Counted from the first letter of the stretch, positions 23,077-35,420 are shown. The stretch is DNA of 64,000 nt from Tachypleus tridentatus (GCF_004210375.1 NC_134830.1:43033094-43097093); one strand, 5' to 3'. The notes: generated by a model from the sequence alone, not told the origin. Made by a program: numbers and translations.

Positions 23077-25140
23077 TAGGCATGAAGGTTGAGCAGGGAT
23101 CCTATGCCTGCTTTATTTTACTCATAGTCCATGAGTCAATATAGTCTAGATTGGGACCTGTTTAAGATAATGAGCATTGCAAGGATGCCTGGAGTGTTTT
23201 TGCATAATACCCCATCTTATCAGACTGTGATGGTCCTAAACTGTGTGGGGTTTGGAAACAACACTTACCTTTGAGTTAGATCTTCTAAGGCATGAGAGAG
23301 CCTTATAAAAGTAAAATAAGAAAGAAAGAAAAATTACCCAATCAAAGATGATAAGAGGTGCAGAGAATACCAACCAAAAATAGTACAAAGCCTGACAAAA
23401 TATAAATGGCCAAATAATGGAGACAGGGTGCAACAAAGTTGTGAGGTACTTACCACATGCCAGCTCAAACAATCTTCTCCAATGGACAATGAAAGTGAAC
23501 AGCCAAAGAGTGTGCAAAGTGAGAAATTTGATGAGAGGACACCTGGAAGAGTCAATTTGCATCCCCATCCAATGAGGGTAATTGGAGAAAGATCACTACT
23601 GAAATAAGGATTTCATGGAATGGAGAGACAGAACTGGAAATTATGAAAGGGAGAAGTGTGGACCAAATAACAATGGACTGCACCAGCAAGACAAAAGAGG
23701 CAATCATGAATCAAATGATAATAAAGATGAGAAGTGGAAAGAAGAGTTATATGTATGAATGTCACTTTAATGTGCTGCAAACATTTTAAGGAGTAAAGCC
23801 TAAGCTGATTAGAAGGGCAAAAATATGTACTACTTGGTAAAAAACATGGCAATGGTCAGCCACAAAAGAAAACCAAATATCTGCAAACCAAGTTTACTTG
23901 GCCCCGATTGTCTCTGAGCCTAGAAAATATTCAATGCAGTGAATGAACGATAGGGAAAAATTGCAAGAAGAGAGGAAGATAGGAGAAGAAGATGAGAAAA
24001 GAAGGAGCTTGAGAGAGCGAAGACACACGAGAGGATATAGATGAATGTTGGCATTAGGCCTCAAACAGTGACTTCATATAATTAGGTACAGCATGAGAAA
24101 CACCTTGGAAGAGGAATAGAATCAGATGAAGTTCCCTGAGATAAAAAGGAAGTAAATATATCTGAGCAAGAGGGGTGTCCCTCCTAAAAAATCTCAGCAA
24201 CAGAGCAACCAAATAAAAATTGATGGGGCTGAAGAAGATAAACATATCAAAGTATAGAAAATAAGGGGAGGAATACCTGTTAAAAAAACTTTTAGGGGAA
24301 GATGTTGACAAGACATGTCCACACCAGAATTAAGTTATAATAAAAACTGTTCAGCATACACCTGAATATACAGAAAAGGGGGAAAAGCATGCTCAGAAGA
24401 AGGGATTGAGTAAAGAAAGTAAGGTGAAGAATCATATAACACAGAAGATAGAGACAGTTTGTAACATACTTAAAAAACCATATCCAAAACAAGAAGAGGA
24501 AAGCTTAATGATATCCATGATGGCACTAGTAGAGGTACTATCATAGGTAGTTGATGGGAAAAAGACTATCAAAATCCTCATCATGACAAACAGAATTCAC
24601 AATTGTAGGTGTATATCAGACGCAAAAGACAGTCCAGGCTGTATCACATATTATCCTGTTTTATATTAGTTACCACCTCCTTAATAGACAAAAAGGAACA
24701 TAACCTTACTGTAGTTGTTTATCCATAAATGAAAAACGTCTTGCTGTTCCACTCCAGACAAAATGGAAGTTACCATAACTTGAGAATTTATAATGTGATA
24801 AACAAAAGGCACACAAAATCTGCAAGTGCAGAACTACTTTAAAAATTAATCTTTCCACAACAATGGTTTTTATGTACAGGTATTTTAACAAGAAAAAAGC
24901 ACCTATTTCAATAATACTCATGAGCCAAAAAGTTACATCTGAACACAAGTTCCAAATCAAGAAGAGCTAACTCAATGATCAAAATAGAAGTCAGCTGGGT
25001 TGGGAGTGTATTGCACTTCTATTGGTGGAATGTTGTTGTCTGCTCATTTTCATGCAACAATATCACATAGAAACACAAGCTTATGTCTCAAGGCTAGTAC
25101 AAGTGAAAAAGTCCACATACAGAAGACAGTATTGAATTGA
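23077..25140. repeat. Purine-rich dispersed repeat block, right part
   Basis: The plus strand is again rich in A and G, leaving open but meaningless minus-strand frames up to 110 codons. The right edge near 25010-25030 has a weak version (TTGCACTTCTATTGGTGG) of the motif at 4840 and 12380. This supports a family relation with the 7.5-13.4 kb block. No protein, splice pair or terminal repeats are recognised. Confidence 0.35.
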
Positions 25141-25789
25141 GAAAGCAGAAGTCACTTATCACATCCAAAGAACTGTAACTTCAGTCTGGCCAAAGGTTTG
25201 ATCAGAGAATATGTGTTCACAATGTGCAACTTCAATAAGAAGAACAGCTACAGTACCATAAAAAATCATCCATGAATTAAAAAAATAACACAGATATTCC
25301 AAAAAAGAGATACAAATGTACAACTGCATTACCATTATAATCATGGAAATGAAAAACTTAGTCAAAGTTTGATACATAAATGACATTATGTTGCACCATT
25401 ATGAATGATATATCTTACTATCACACATTACTGTGAAAAAAATGTAATTTCTTTCAATATATCCTGTATTTTATGTAATGGAAGTTACCAGATATAATTC
25501 CATGAAAATTATTGTAAAGGCATCCATAATAAATAAATATACTGTCATAGGACATTACTATTAGGTCTATTATATTATACTAAATACATTTTATATGGTA
25601 GCCAACAAAAACAGACAGCTTTTCAGTAGTTATGTTTATATTAGAAATTATGAGTCAGCTAGGACTGTTTGGTTTGCATATTTTGGATAAGAGCTAAGAT
25701 CTACCAGGAAAAGCTTGTCTGGGTATTAAATACTGAAAGGTTTCTTTATTAATTTTATTGTTCTAAAGGAAGCTGTACCTTTCCCTCTT
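25141..25789. other. AT-rich sequence, nothing recognised
   Basis: No motif, SINE or exon seen between the repeat block and the Penelope-like element. Confidence 0.4.
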
Positions 25790-26960
25790 ATATAAGGATA
25801 CTACTCACTTTATTAATATCATAGAAGATATTAATACTGATGGACAGTTACCATCCAACAGTGCATGATGGATGTTTCTTTCCTTTACACCAAAATTCCA
25901 CATGATGAAGGACTACAAACTCTAAAGACCACATTAAGCCTTTCTAACCCATCAGAATCTCAAACAGTAACTGATCTTGCCAGCCTGGTTTTACAACTAA
26001 AAACAGCCAGTCCGTTTAAAGAATTTATCACACATGCAAACTCCTTTTACAAAACAATCAAGTTTATCTGCAATTAATCACCTACCCAAATTAACTTTCC
26101 TGACATCACAGTTCTTTTTAAAAGATGGAATTTTACGCATTGACTTGTACAAAAACTCTACAGGCAGACCACAATACCTTCACTATAAAAGCTGTCACTT
26201 CTCTCATACTAAACAGAACATAACCTACACTCAAGCTCTCAAAATAAAGAAAATATGCTCTGATGAAACAGGTAGCAGAGAACACACCAAGGATCTAAAA
26301 CAAACCTTGTTACAAAGAGGATATAAAGACACTGAAATCAACACATAAACTGAAAAGGCTAACGACACTTAGCAGAAAACATCTTCAATCAGAGCAATAC
26401 TAAACTTTCAAATAGAATTCCTCTTATCATTACTTATCAGTTTAAACCCAGTTACATTTCACAAATTTTGAAAAAAATCATTTTCATTTCTTGCAGCTCA
26501 ACAATTATCTTAAACAGGTATTTCCTGAAGATCCTGTTGTCCCATTCTGTAAAATTAGAACTCTAAAAGATATCCTTGTTCACATAAAAGTGAATTACAT
26601 GCCACCCAAAAATGGTTGTCATCCCTGCAATAAATACAATCAAAGCAAGCCCATTGTCAAACACAATCAAAGAAACTTTAAAATGTCCAAAGAAATCACT
26701 TGTGGAACAAAAAACACCATTTATCTCATATAGTGTAAAAAGTGCAACCACCAATATGTAGGACATGCACAAAAAAAACTTAAAAAACGTTTCAACAACC
26801 ACAAATCTTCTATTACCACAGAAAAAAAATATCTGTTTCTCAACACTTTAATCAACTTGGTCATTCCATTAACAATGTTACTCTCATTGGCATTGAAACA
26901 GGGTTTAAAACTAAAGTAGATAGTGAAATAAATAAAAGAAGTTTATTGAATTGCTAATGT
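25790..26960 (+). pseudogene. Penelope-like element remnant (RT fragment plus GIY-YIG)
   Basis: Three pieces typical of Penelope-like retroelements lie in order. At 25800-26030 there is the start of the reverse transcriptase up to motif A (MDVSFLYTKIPHDEG, with the catalytic aspartate), after a one-base frameshift near 25865. At 26090-26345 follows the region after the RT palm (LYKNSTGRPQYLHY, QALKIKKICSDE, LLQRGYKDTEIN). At 26490-26950 there is the linker and GIY-YIG nuclease region (KNGCHPCNKY, IYLI then a TAG stop, CKKCNHQYVG, then in another frame SQHFNQLGHSINN). The palm segment between motif A and the second piece, which should carry the YxDD catalytic box, is missing. The element is therefore dead. 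Element ends are not resolved. Confidence 0.85.
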
Positions 26961-26980
26961 AAACATTGTACAACGTTTCA

Positions 26981-27081
26981 GAGTTAATCTAGGTCCTGGA
27001 ATCAGTGATCTTCACTCACTGGCTTCATCTGTTAGAGTTAATCTAGGTTCTAGTGATCTTCAATCACTGGCTTCATCTGTC
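26981..27081 (+). repeat. Imperfect tandem duplication, about 50 bp unit
   Basis: Two adjacent units begin AGAGTTAATCTAGGT and end CACTGGCTTCATCTGT; the second is a few bases shorter. They lie just beyond the Penelope-like coding remnant and may be part of its 3' region. Confidence 0.75.
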
Positions 27082-29054
27082 AGAAGAATAATCCTCATTT
27101 TTGGCTTATTTTTTCATGTAAGATGAAAACTGAATTTCCTAAACCTTACTATTTGTTTAAAATAAATTTTAATACTTCTTTTTATAAATTGATTAATATA
27201 ATATATCGTTTCAATCAGTTTCCAGGTGTCACCTTTATTTTCCTTAAAGACCTGAGTATAGTTTTCAATACACACATATTTAACCACTTCTAAATTAAAA
27301 TATTCCTAACACATTTTCACGTACACTCTAGCTATCAGCTACACTATACCAGAAATGAAATGCTTACAACAGTACATAGAGAAATAGACATTTCCTGGAA
27401 AACTGAATGACCTTCATGATGTCACTAAACTCCCCTTATATATATCATTCATTCAATTACACCACAATTACCCAATTTGTCCCTGAAGAAGAAAAACCCA
27501 CCTTTCGAAAGTGCTCAGGTTGTAGGGTTTTTATTCATTTCTAATGAGGCTTTTTGAACATATACATTTTTCTAATATAATGAAAGGTCTATTATACTAG
27601 TATTGCATTCTTTATCTCGTCTCTTATGGATTTTCAAGAATTAAGTTTGATTTTAAATGCAAAGTTACACATTGAACAATCTGTTCTGTGCCTCCACATA
27701 CATACACACACTCTAAAAAAAAGGAGAAAAAATAGAAACTGAAACTTGTTTTCTAATATTACAAGCCTTCAGATTTACTGCTGAATCACTGGGAAGCAAA
27801 AATTAGAAGAGAGTATAACAACAGCATTTCAACTGCATTACATTTACTATATCCAATACCAATGACATTTCTCTCAATAATAAGTACCTGAATTGTATAT
27901 TTAAAGCTTTCATAATGTTTATAATGGTTTCAAATCTTAAAGCAAGGCCAAAGAAATTGGTTTTTGATACACAGTACTTTACTAAGTTAAACAATCCATA
28001 AATATTAACATCAGAATTGTGAACTACATCTTGATCTAGTAACTAAAGATTTATAAATAAAGTACAATAATGATGTTGGACATTTTTCTCCTGAGCAAGA
28101 CATTTTGTCAGGCACATGCTTCACTATCAATTTAACACTTACAATATGATCTTATGTGATTTTTTATGCTATTACATTCACATACACTGGTTTTCATCAC
28201 CTTAAAATACAACCAACCCTTTCAACCCCATTTTAGCAATAAATTCGTATCTTACAATAAGATATATCTACTTCTGTTTTATTAAGTGCATAAAATTCAT
28301 ACATTTAATATCTAAATTGTTTTGGTGCTAAATATGTGAAAGCACATGCACACATTAAGCATGTTTTAAAGATTTGTAATTTTTCACTGAAATTAGTTTA
28401 TCCATTTTTTTGATTCTCCAGTGTAATACAATTGAAATTTTTCATTTATATGCAAAACTCAAAATGTTTATTTAACAGATGCATACCAGTAATAGTTTTG
28501 TTTTTATTTAAGAATCATTCACTATTTGTTAAACTTAATAAAATTTAACAATAAATTATTTTATCAGAACTAAAACTGTTTTTGAAGTATTACATAAACT
28601 AAACAAGCCTTGAGAGTTTTATATTTTTTTAAGAATAAAGTTATGTTTTTAAAATAACAAACACTTACATATAGGTTTAAGAACAAAATATTAGTAAATT
28701 TCACAGAATTAACAAGGCACCATTACCAGCAGTGTATGAATACTCAATAAACAAATACAACTGATGCAAGGACAGATTACATGCAGTGAATTTATGTTTT
28801 GAAACGTGCCTAACAACATATCTTATTCAAAAGAAAATTATGTCCTACATTACCAATGTTCTTGTCCATAACATAACAGACGAGTTTGCTAATGATCCCA
28901 TTTTAACATGGAAATATGTAGTGTCATTTAAGACCTTTTAATAACTATACTTTCAGCTGTTTTTAACTCTATTTCGTAGCCTAGTATACAATATATCTAA
29001 AGTGTATTTACTCAGCAAAATAGGTTTTATCTCTTTTCTAATTAATATATACTT
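27082..29054. other. AT-rich sequence, mostly nothing recognised
   Basis: The stretch around 27480-27516 (CTGAAGAAG ... CGAAAG) recalls the end regions of Penelope-like elements. A short minus-strand open piece near 27890-27945 is followed by GTACTT, but the donor is weak and no acceptor partner is convincing. The rest is ordinary AT-rich sequence. Confidence 0.35.
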
Positions 29055-29165
29055 GTCGTTTGTTGAAAATACCACAAAGCTTCTTGAGGGATATCTAAAC
29101 AAGCTGTTCTTAATTTTGAAGTGATAGACTAGAGGGAAGACAGCAAATCAGCACCATTGTTAAAG
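29055..29165 (-). mobile_element. Old SINE family A fragment
   Basis: A degraded minus-strand body fragment is recognisable by ACAAAGCTTCTTGAGGG and GATAGACTAGAGGGAAGACAGC. The head is lost. It resembles the older variant seen at 40664-40858. Confidence 0.5.
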
Positions 29166-30324
29166 GGTTGCAAACTACAAAACTTCAGATTCACAGTCCA
29201 CCCATCATGTTGACATATATGCTACTGCCATTCTGTGGTGTAACTTGGTAACTTGTTTGCTCTTAGCTCTAGCTGCATGTTTTATTGCTTTTTTTATGCC
29301 AATTAAATTAAATTTTAAAGAGCCGTAAAAAGAATTTAAATTAAAGCGAATGTGGAACTACTGGGAACATAAGATTGTTTAGAATAACTAACCATAATTA
29401 TTTGTTACATCTGCAGTGATTCTAAGAAACACTTACTTTTGATTTTATTTAATATCTTTGAAATTTTGCTATCGTTAATTTTACAGTAGAAAAGATATGA
29501 TAGAAAGTATAAAATGCTATTGAAAAAAAAAGATATTTATAATAAGTTCCAGAGATTACACAAATGATTTGAAAACTGTAAGATGAAAAAAACCTGTTTT
29601 TATTCTTAGCATGAAAATCACCTTTTACTCACACTGACTAATGAAAGGCTTCAGAAATTCATTGACAATTGATTAATTTTAAAAAAAACACATTATTATT
29701 ATAAAACTGACTTTTCTGTATGCATAACAGATTTGTAATATTTCTTCAAGGTATGGTTAGTAGTAAATTCAGAGTTACAGTATGTACAGTTTCATGGTAG
29801 TTACAAGGTTTTTCAAAATAACCAAGTGGGTATACACAGTTCATTGATTGTATTCAGTTAACTGATTATTTTCACACAAGACTTCAATATAGCTAGATCT
29901 AAAATAATCAGAAATATTTTCATGACATTAACTGATCTAACTGTAATTTTGATAAACTAAGTTAATCACCTAACTCTACACACCACATGGCATAAAATAA
30001 GATCACCTTTACAATATATATGAACAAGCAGGTTGCTGATAACAGAAAACTATTTTTTTTCACCTCATGAAGAAAGTTACTACGTGTTGCCTTGACAACT
30101 TGTTGATATTACATGTATTTATTTTGTAATACTCATTAACGCAACCAAAATTTTTCACATGTATATCTAACCCACAGAAATATTAACCTAGGTTTTGTCT
30201 TCTAATAGGCAGCAGTAATCAAAACATTAGAAGTTACTAACAGCTCAAGAGAATTTCCTCTTGTAAAAGTATGTAATTCTAAATTGAAACACATTCTCCA
30301 TTTTCAAGCAATTGTGAAACTTAC
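29166..30324. other. AT-rich sequence, probable intron
   Basis: Nothing recognised; it directly follows (on the minus strand) the splice donor of the exon at 30325-30446. Confidence 0.35.
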
Positions 30325-30446
30325 TTTTCCCTTAGATACTGGAATTCAGATGATTCCTTTTGACAAGGGTCTAGATTGGATCCCTGAAGTACTGTTTGCA
30401 GCTCCACCACTGTTTCCACAAGTGTAGTTATATCAGGAATCCTTTG
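30325..30446 (-). CDS. Putative internal coding exon, coiled-coil protein
   Basis: This is the best-supported exon in the window. On the minus strand an acceptor with a pyrimidine tract (ACCCTCTCCATCTCCAATAG) opens a 122-bp open stretch that ends at a consensus donor (GAAAA|GTAAGT). It encodes about 40 residues: QRIPDITTLVETVVELQTVL, then GSNLDPCQKESSEFQYLREK, a leucine-spaced helix with a short polar break. It starts in phase 0 and ends after two bases of a lysine codon, which the exon at 19512-19632 completes. I do not recognise the family. Splice sites, amphipathic composition and phase agreement together make chance unlikely. Confidence 0.6.
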
Positions 30447-31915
30447 CTATTGGAGATGGAGAGGGTAATGTACCTTCTTTTGGTAAAATTATGTCTACAG
30501 TAACTATATATGTGACCTACAGTTAACAAAAAGTCAGTTTGAGACATAGAAAACAAAGTATGCATGACTTCCAATATTTACAATTTGAATCCAATGTAAT
30601 TAAACGTATCAAGAACATCCAATGAAAAACAGAAAACAAATTCATTATTCTATTTTATATGGAGTTTTCCTTTATTTTTATACATTGCAGTTTTAAATAT
30701 TTTTGAAGGTTTCTTCCTAATGAAAGTGAAGATAAAGGCCACTGAACAATTTAAAAAACTGGACATTTTTTTGAGTTACTCATTAGAATGTATTCTAAAA
30801 CATACAAATATACCTTGTAATTATTATTATGTAAATGATAAGACTACACATGATTTGCTTTCAGGTTTTACCTTCACAATAAAGTACATGTTTAACTGTT
30901 TGGAAAATAAGTTCATCCTTACGACTGAATACAAGATTTTCTGGAAAAAATGAAATAGAATTGTGTCGTCTCAGATCCACCTATGTATATATGGATAAAA
31001 ATGTAGAGGAAAGACTTGTGATTGTAGAGTACAACTATCATGTAACTAAAGTAATAACTCCTTATGGTTTAGAAGAAAAAATCAGTATAAGCAGGGATTT
31101 GCTTTACCTTAGCATATGTAAAATCAGGTGAACGTATGACTGCAACTTGACACTTTTGTCTGGTTAATGAGTACATTCTGTGTCAATGTGTGTCTATATA
31201 CTTATAATATTATAATAAGTTCAATGATTTTGCTAAACCAGTCTTTGCTATGATTTCACTAGATAGCAGTTAAGGGCAATGAGAGTTTCTTCAATCCATT
31301 TGTGTGCATTAGATTGTGAAGCATAAGAGTCATAATTAACAAAGAATTATACTGTATTTTAAGCATATAATAGTTATATACAACAAATGTCTCTCTTATA
31401 AAAAATGAAAGCAGAAGAAACAATACACAATTTTAAATTAATATCTAGGATTATAACAAGTTCAAGAATTAAGCATTATTAACTCCTGTTTGTAACTATA
31501 GGTTCCAACTGAAACAGCTAGAAATATTTATGTTTGATTCTTTTGTTTATACACAACAGAAAAGCCCTAAACATACTGAAGATTAAATATTTAAAGATAT
31601 CATCTTAAAGTAAATATATTTAGATTATTTATTTCTACATTTTATGTTTTCTAAAGTTATATAAATCTACTCTAGAAATAGACAACTCACACACAAATGC
31701 AGAGCTGCATAGATTCAAAATTTATTCACTTTTCAGAGCACACTTAAAAAATGAAACAGCTGAATTTGGGCAGAATGGCTCAGACTGCCCACTTGGAACT
31801 CCAAAGTCTTTTTCACAGAAATGACAGAAAATAGTGAGGTGCTCCAAATATCAGTCTATAATGTGAATCTTACAATTTTATGGTACATACAGACAGGATA
31901 ATCTATTTATTTTTG
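30447..31915. other. AT-rich sequence, probable intron
   Basis: No SINE, transposon end or exon recognised. Confidence 0.35.
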
Positions 31916-32482
31916 GTCTCTTAAACTGATTGTTTGCTGAACAAACATTTTAAACTAATTCTCTGCTGAGTAAATTGAACAATAAATTAGTAGTGTCACT
32001 GTGGTGATTGAAAGACAACTTAATATACATACATAACATATTTATAATGCCTAAACGAAACAAATACCAATTCAAGTTTTAAATAAAGAAAAATGTAACG
32101 AATAGACCTGCTCCCTGCTAGTACAGCTGTATGTCTACAGGGTTACAACCCTAAAATCAGGGATTCGATTCCCCTTGGTGGGTTCAGCAGATAGCCTGAT
32201 GTGGCTTTGCAATAAGAAAACACACACACTAATAGATCTATTATGCTTAACTCTGAGGTAACTTTAAATGAAGTAAATGTACCCACTAATTTAAAAAAAA
32301 GAACTTTGTATATAGTTTATCACTACTGTTTTTTAATTTCACCTATAAAATGTTGAGTATTAATTGTTGATTTTACCCATTAAAACTAATTTTGCTTAAT
32401 CTAGTATAATTTATTATTATAAATTGCTCAGGAGAGAAGCATTTTAAAATGTTTGTTCGGCAAACAATCAGTTTAAGAGACT
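31916..32482. mobile_element. MITE-like element with about 80-bp inverted ends
   Basis: 31916-31993 pairs with 32401-32482 as an inverted repeat. The outer 36 bases (GTCTCTTAAACTGATTGTTT and onward) differ at one position; the inner part is less well conserved but clear (CTGAG, AATAAATTA). Without the SINE nested at 32111-32229 the element is about 450 bp. It carries no transposase. A clear target-site duplication was not found, so the superfamily is open. Confidence 0.75.
32111..32229 (+). mobile_element. SINE family B nested in the MITE-like element
   Basis: Complete copy: CCCTGCTAGTACAGCTGTA head, B box GATTCGATTCC, then GCAGATAGCCTGATGTGGCTTTG and an (AC)n tail. It sits between the two inverted ends of the surrounding element, so it is the later insertion. 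Confidence 0.9.
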
Positions 32483-33156
32483 ACAAGCTTATTGTTAATT
32501 CCATATTCAAATTGAAATTATAATAGTTAACTGTATTATATTGTAATCACTGTGAAATATGCTACTAAAAAGGCTTTTTTGACATAATACTTAATTGTAT
32601 TAAGATATATCTTTTCTGTTTTTATCACAGTTGTCACTCCAATGTAATATTGCTCACAGTTTACAAAAAGCTTGAGATATATGTAAGAAAAATGCAAGTT
32701 AGTGGAACTTGTTAATTAATTAATTGTTGCACTCTTTAACTGATTACATTTAACTCATTGATTAGTCTCACATGGCTAAAAAATGAAGAGTAAAATTACA
32801 ATTATTCTCTTATTAGATAAGTAAAAAATATAGCATTACAATTATTTGAATACCCCAGTGGGAAGAGTACCAACAGTTCCTTGTACAATTTTGTGTATGG
32901 CAAACAAACAAAAACAGTTATAATTGGAACCCCTAATTTCAATTATTTGATTAGCGTTTGTGAGTAGTGAAACTAATCAATTAAACTGAACAAACATTAA
33001 TTAATTGAGAATAACAACGGAAAATAATAATGGCAATATTTCAAAAACAGTAACAATTAGAAACATTAATTTCAATTTGTGAATAATTTTATTACATTAA
33101 CTAAATAATAATTTTATCAAAACAGATTATGGTTTTTAATAAACAACCTTTATCGT
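32483..33156. other. AT-rich sequence, nothing recognised
   Basis: Last SINE-free stretch before the SINE-dense half of the window. Confidence 0.4.
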
Positions 33157-33277
33157 TGTGTGTATGTTTTCTGATAGGAAAGCCACATCCGGCTATGTGC
33201 TGAGCCCACCTAGAGGAATCGAACCCCTAATTTTAGCGTTGTAAGTCCATAGACTTACCACTATACTAGCAGGGGGC
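33157..33277 (-). mobile_element. SINE family B
   Basis: Full-length minus-strand copy with GTGTGTATG tail and intact B box (GGAATCGAACCCC read on plus). Confidence 0.9.
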
Positions 33278-33587
33278 TTTTACCGTTAAACACTCATCTT
33301 TTTAGTTATAGGGGAAGACGTAAAATCTTACATTTATTTTAGCTTATGCTTATTATTTCATTGAAGCTTTAGCCTGAAATATGTTACATTGCCTTACTGG
33401 AAACATATAGTATTAATGTAAGACGTCAGGTTTTGTATATTTATTACATGCCTGACACTGATAATTCTGGAAAGAAAAAAAACATCACTAGGTTACATTT
33501 AATGAAAAGCTTTTAAAATTGGTGGCATTAATTAGTACAAAGTTTAGATGTTTGTACTATGACACAAAGCATATACCATTTACTCAC

Positions 33588-33617
33588 GTGAAACATATTT
33601 GACATTTCATTTTCCAC
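33588..33617 (-). CDS. Candidate small coding exon (weak)
   Basis: A 30-bp open piece (VENEMSNMFH) lies between an acceptor-like CTTAAGCAG and a donor GTGAGT on the minus strand. It begins and ends in phase 0, which fits the phase-0 start of the exon at 30325-30446. Without splicing, the frame extends upstream (STITYLKQVENEMSNMFH) to a stop near 33655, so it could instead belong to a first exon that starts at the internal ATG. Very short, so it needs transcript evidence. Confidence 0.3.
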
Positions 33618-33849
33618 CTGCTTAAGATACGTAATGGTTGAATGGATATATCTTGGAAGAAGTCTTTACACACACGATTTGTGTCGCTTTTTCAGGAGGT
33701 GATTTTTTGACTGTGTCACATACTGTTACCTGAGGTTCGTAGAAGGCTTTTGCCACTGACCTTATTATTCGCGGATTCGAAATTATTACAAGATACAGCA
33801 CTTTGTTTACCACGGCTGTGGTTCAACTTGTAAGCCTACTTATAAATAA

Positions 33850-34131
33850 GCACGGCATGGCCAGGTGGTTATGGCACTCGACTCGTAATCCGAGGGTCGC
33901 GGGTTCGAATCCACGTCACACCAAACATGCTCGCCCTTTTAGCTGTATGGGAATTATAATGTTACGGTCAATCCCACTATTCGTTGGTAAAAGAGTAGCC
34001 CAAGAGTTGGCGGTGGGTGGTGATGACTGGCTGCCTTCCCTCTAGTCTTTCTTACATTGCTAAATTAAGAACGGCTAGCGCAGATAGCCCTCGAGCTTTG
34101 GGCGAAATTCAAAAAACAAAACATACAAAAC
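33850..34131 (+). mobile_element. SINE family A, complete
   Basis: tRNA-like head with A box TGGCCAGGTGGTTATGG and B box GGTTCGAATCC, a CTCGTAA loop like that of tRNA-Thr(CGU), then the central body and an A-rich tail. It opens a cluster of five SINEs within 2.3 kb. Confidence 0.93.
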
Positions 34132-34322
34132 AATAAAAAAAGCATGGTAGTAAAAAATGTATTGATACAAATTTATAACTTTAATTGTTTTACTATGTAC
34201 AAATATCACATTTTAATTGGTATATTACATTTTGTAATTCCACCACGTGCACTGCAGGCTGGATTCAGAAAAAAAATAAATGTTTGGAAACTAGAAAAAT
34301 TAGGCCATGTGAACTAAAATGG

Positions 34323-34513
34323 TCCCTCCCAGCCGTGGGGGCGTTATAATGTGACGGTCAATCCCACTTTTCGTTGGTAAAAGAGTAGCCCAAGAGTTGG
34401 CGGTGGGTGGTGATGACTAGCTGCCTTCTCTCTAGTCTTACACTGCTAAATTAGGGACGGCTAGCACAGATAGCCCTCGAGTAGCTTTGTGCGAAATTCC
34501 AAAACAAACAAAC
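34323..34513 (+). mobile_element. SINE family A, 5'-truncated
   Basis: The copy begins within the body (CTCCCAGCCGTGGGGGCG) and lacks the whole tRNA-like head, but has an intact 3' end and (CAAA)n tail. Truncation at the 5' end fits incomplete target-primed reverse transcription. Confidence 0.9.
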
Positions 34514-34770
34514 TAAAATGGTTTTGATAATGTGACAAGTGTATCATCTCTAATTGCAAGACGAATGACAGTTTTGACAAAATGTTAAACGAAGTATCCT
34601 TGAATCATTTACATGTAAAATTCAAATAATGGAAATCTAGTTTACGTGGCTTTGACATGATTTTGATGAAATACATGTATTTTTAGCATTAAGTCAGACT
34701 TTATTTTCACACGACGTGAAAATGATTTATAAAAAAATCTGTCTTAAAAAAAGGTACCACCTCAAAGAAC

Positions 34771-34889
34771 GTGTTTATGTTTTCTTATAGCGAAGCCACA
34801 ACGGTCTATCTGTTGAATCCACCGAGGGGAATCGAACCTCTGAGGTTGGCGTTATAAGGCCATAGACTAACCGCTGTACCAACAGGGGA
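34771..34889 (-). mobile_element. SINE family B
   Basis: Full-length minus-strand copy, moderately diverged (GGGAATCGAACCTC at the B box). Confidence 0.88.
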
Positions 34890-34919
34890 CTAAGTCAAAC
34901 AACCTAACTAATTATTGAT

Positions 34920-35181
34920 GTTTTTTTTTTTTAATTTCACGTAAAGCTAGTCGGGATTATCTGCGCTAGCCGTCCCTAATTTAGCAGTGTAAAACTAGAG
35001 GGAAGGCAGCTAGTCATCGCCATCCACCAGGCTACTCTTTTACCAACAAATAGTGGGATTGATCGTCACATTATATCGCCTCCACGGCTGAAATGGTGAG
35101 CATGTTTGGTGCGATGGTGATTCGAACCCACGACCCTCATATTACGAGTTGATTGCACTAACAACATGGCCATATCGGGCC
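34920..35181 (-). mobile_element. SINE family A
   Basis: Poly(T) tail at 34920-34932, then body and head on the minus strand. The CCGCCAACTC part of the body is deleted near 35027. Confidence 0.9.
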
Positions 35182-35329
35182 CATTTTTATGTGACGTGAG
35201 AACAATATACGAAATAAATAAAAAATACATAAAGTACCAAGTTAAACAAACAAATTATTGATAAAAATAGTGCCCCTTGGTTTTAACGGAAACATGAATT
35301 AACTGTCCTGTGTGTGAACTGTTATTAAA

Positions 35330-35420
35330 TTTGTCACACAATGCTGTTGATAGCGAGATAGTTCTACTGAATGGCGTGGAACCCCCGATTTTAGAATTAT
35401 AAATACGGAGAACTAGGATT
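35330..35420 (-). mobile_element. Old SINE family B fragment
   Basis: GGAACCCCCGATTTTAGAATTATAAAT resembles the B-box and anticodon part of family B on the minus strand; the remainder is too diverged to align with confidence. Confidence 0.35.

Noticed and set aside
27803-27994. Possible helix-coding exon
   Set aside because: The GTACTT donor is weak, the acceptor is ambiguous, and the phase relation to neighbouring exons was not demonstrable.
33850-33925. Functional tRNA genes in the SINE heads (here and in all other SINE copies)
   Set aside because: Acceptor stems are not complementary, anticodon stems are interrupted, and every head continues into a SINE body; these are tRNA-derived, not tRNAs.
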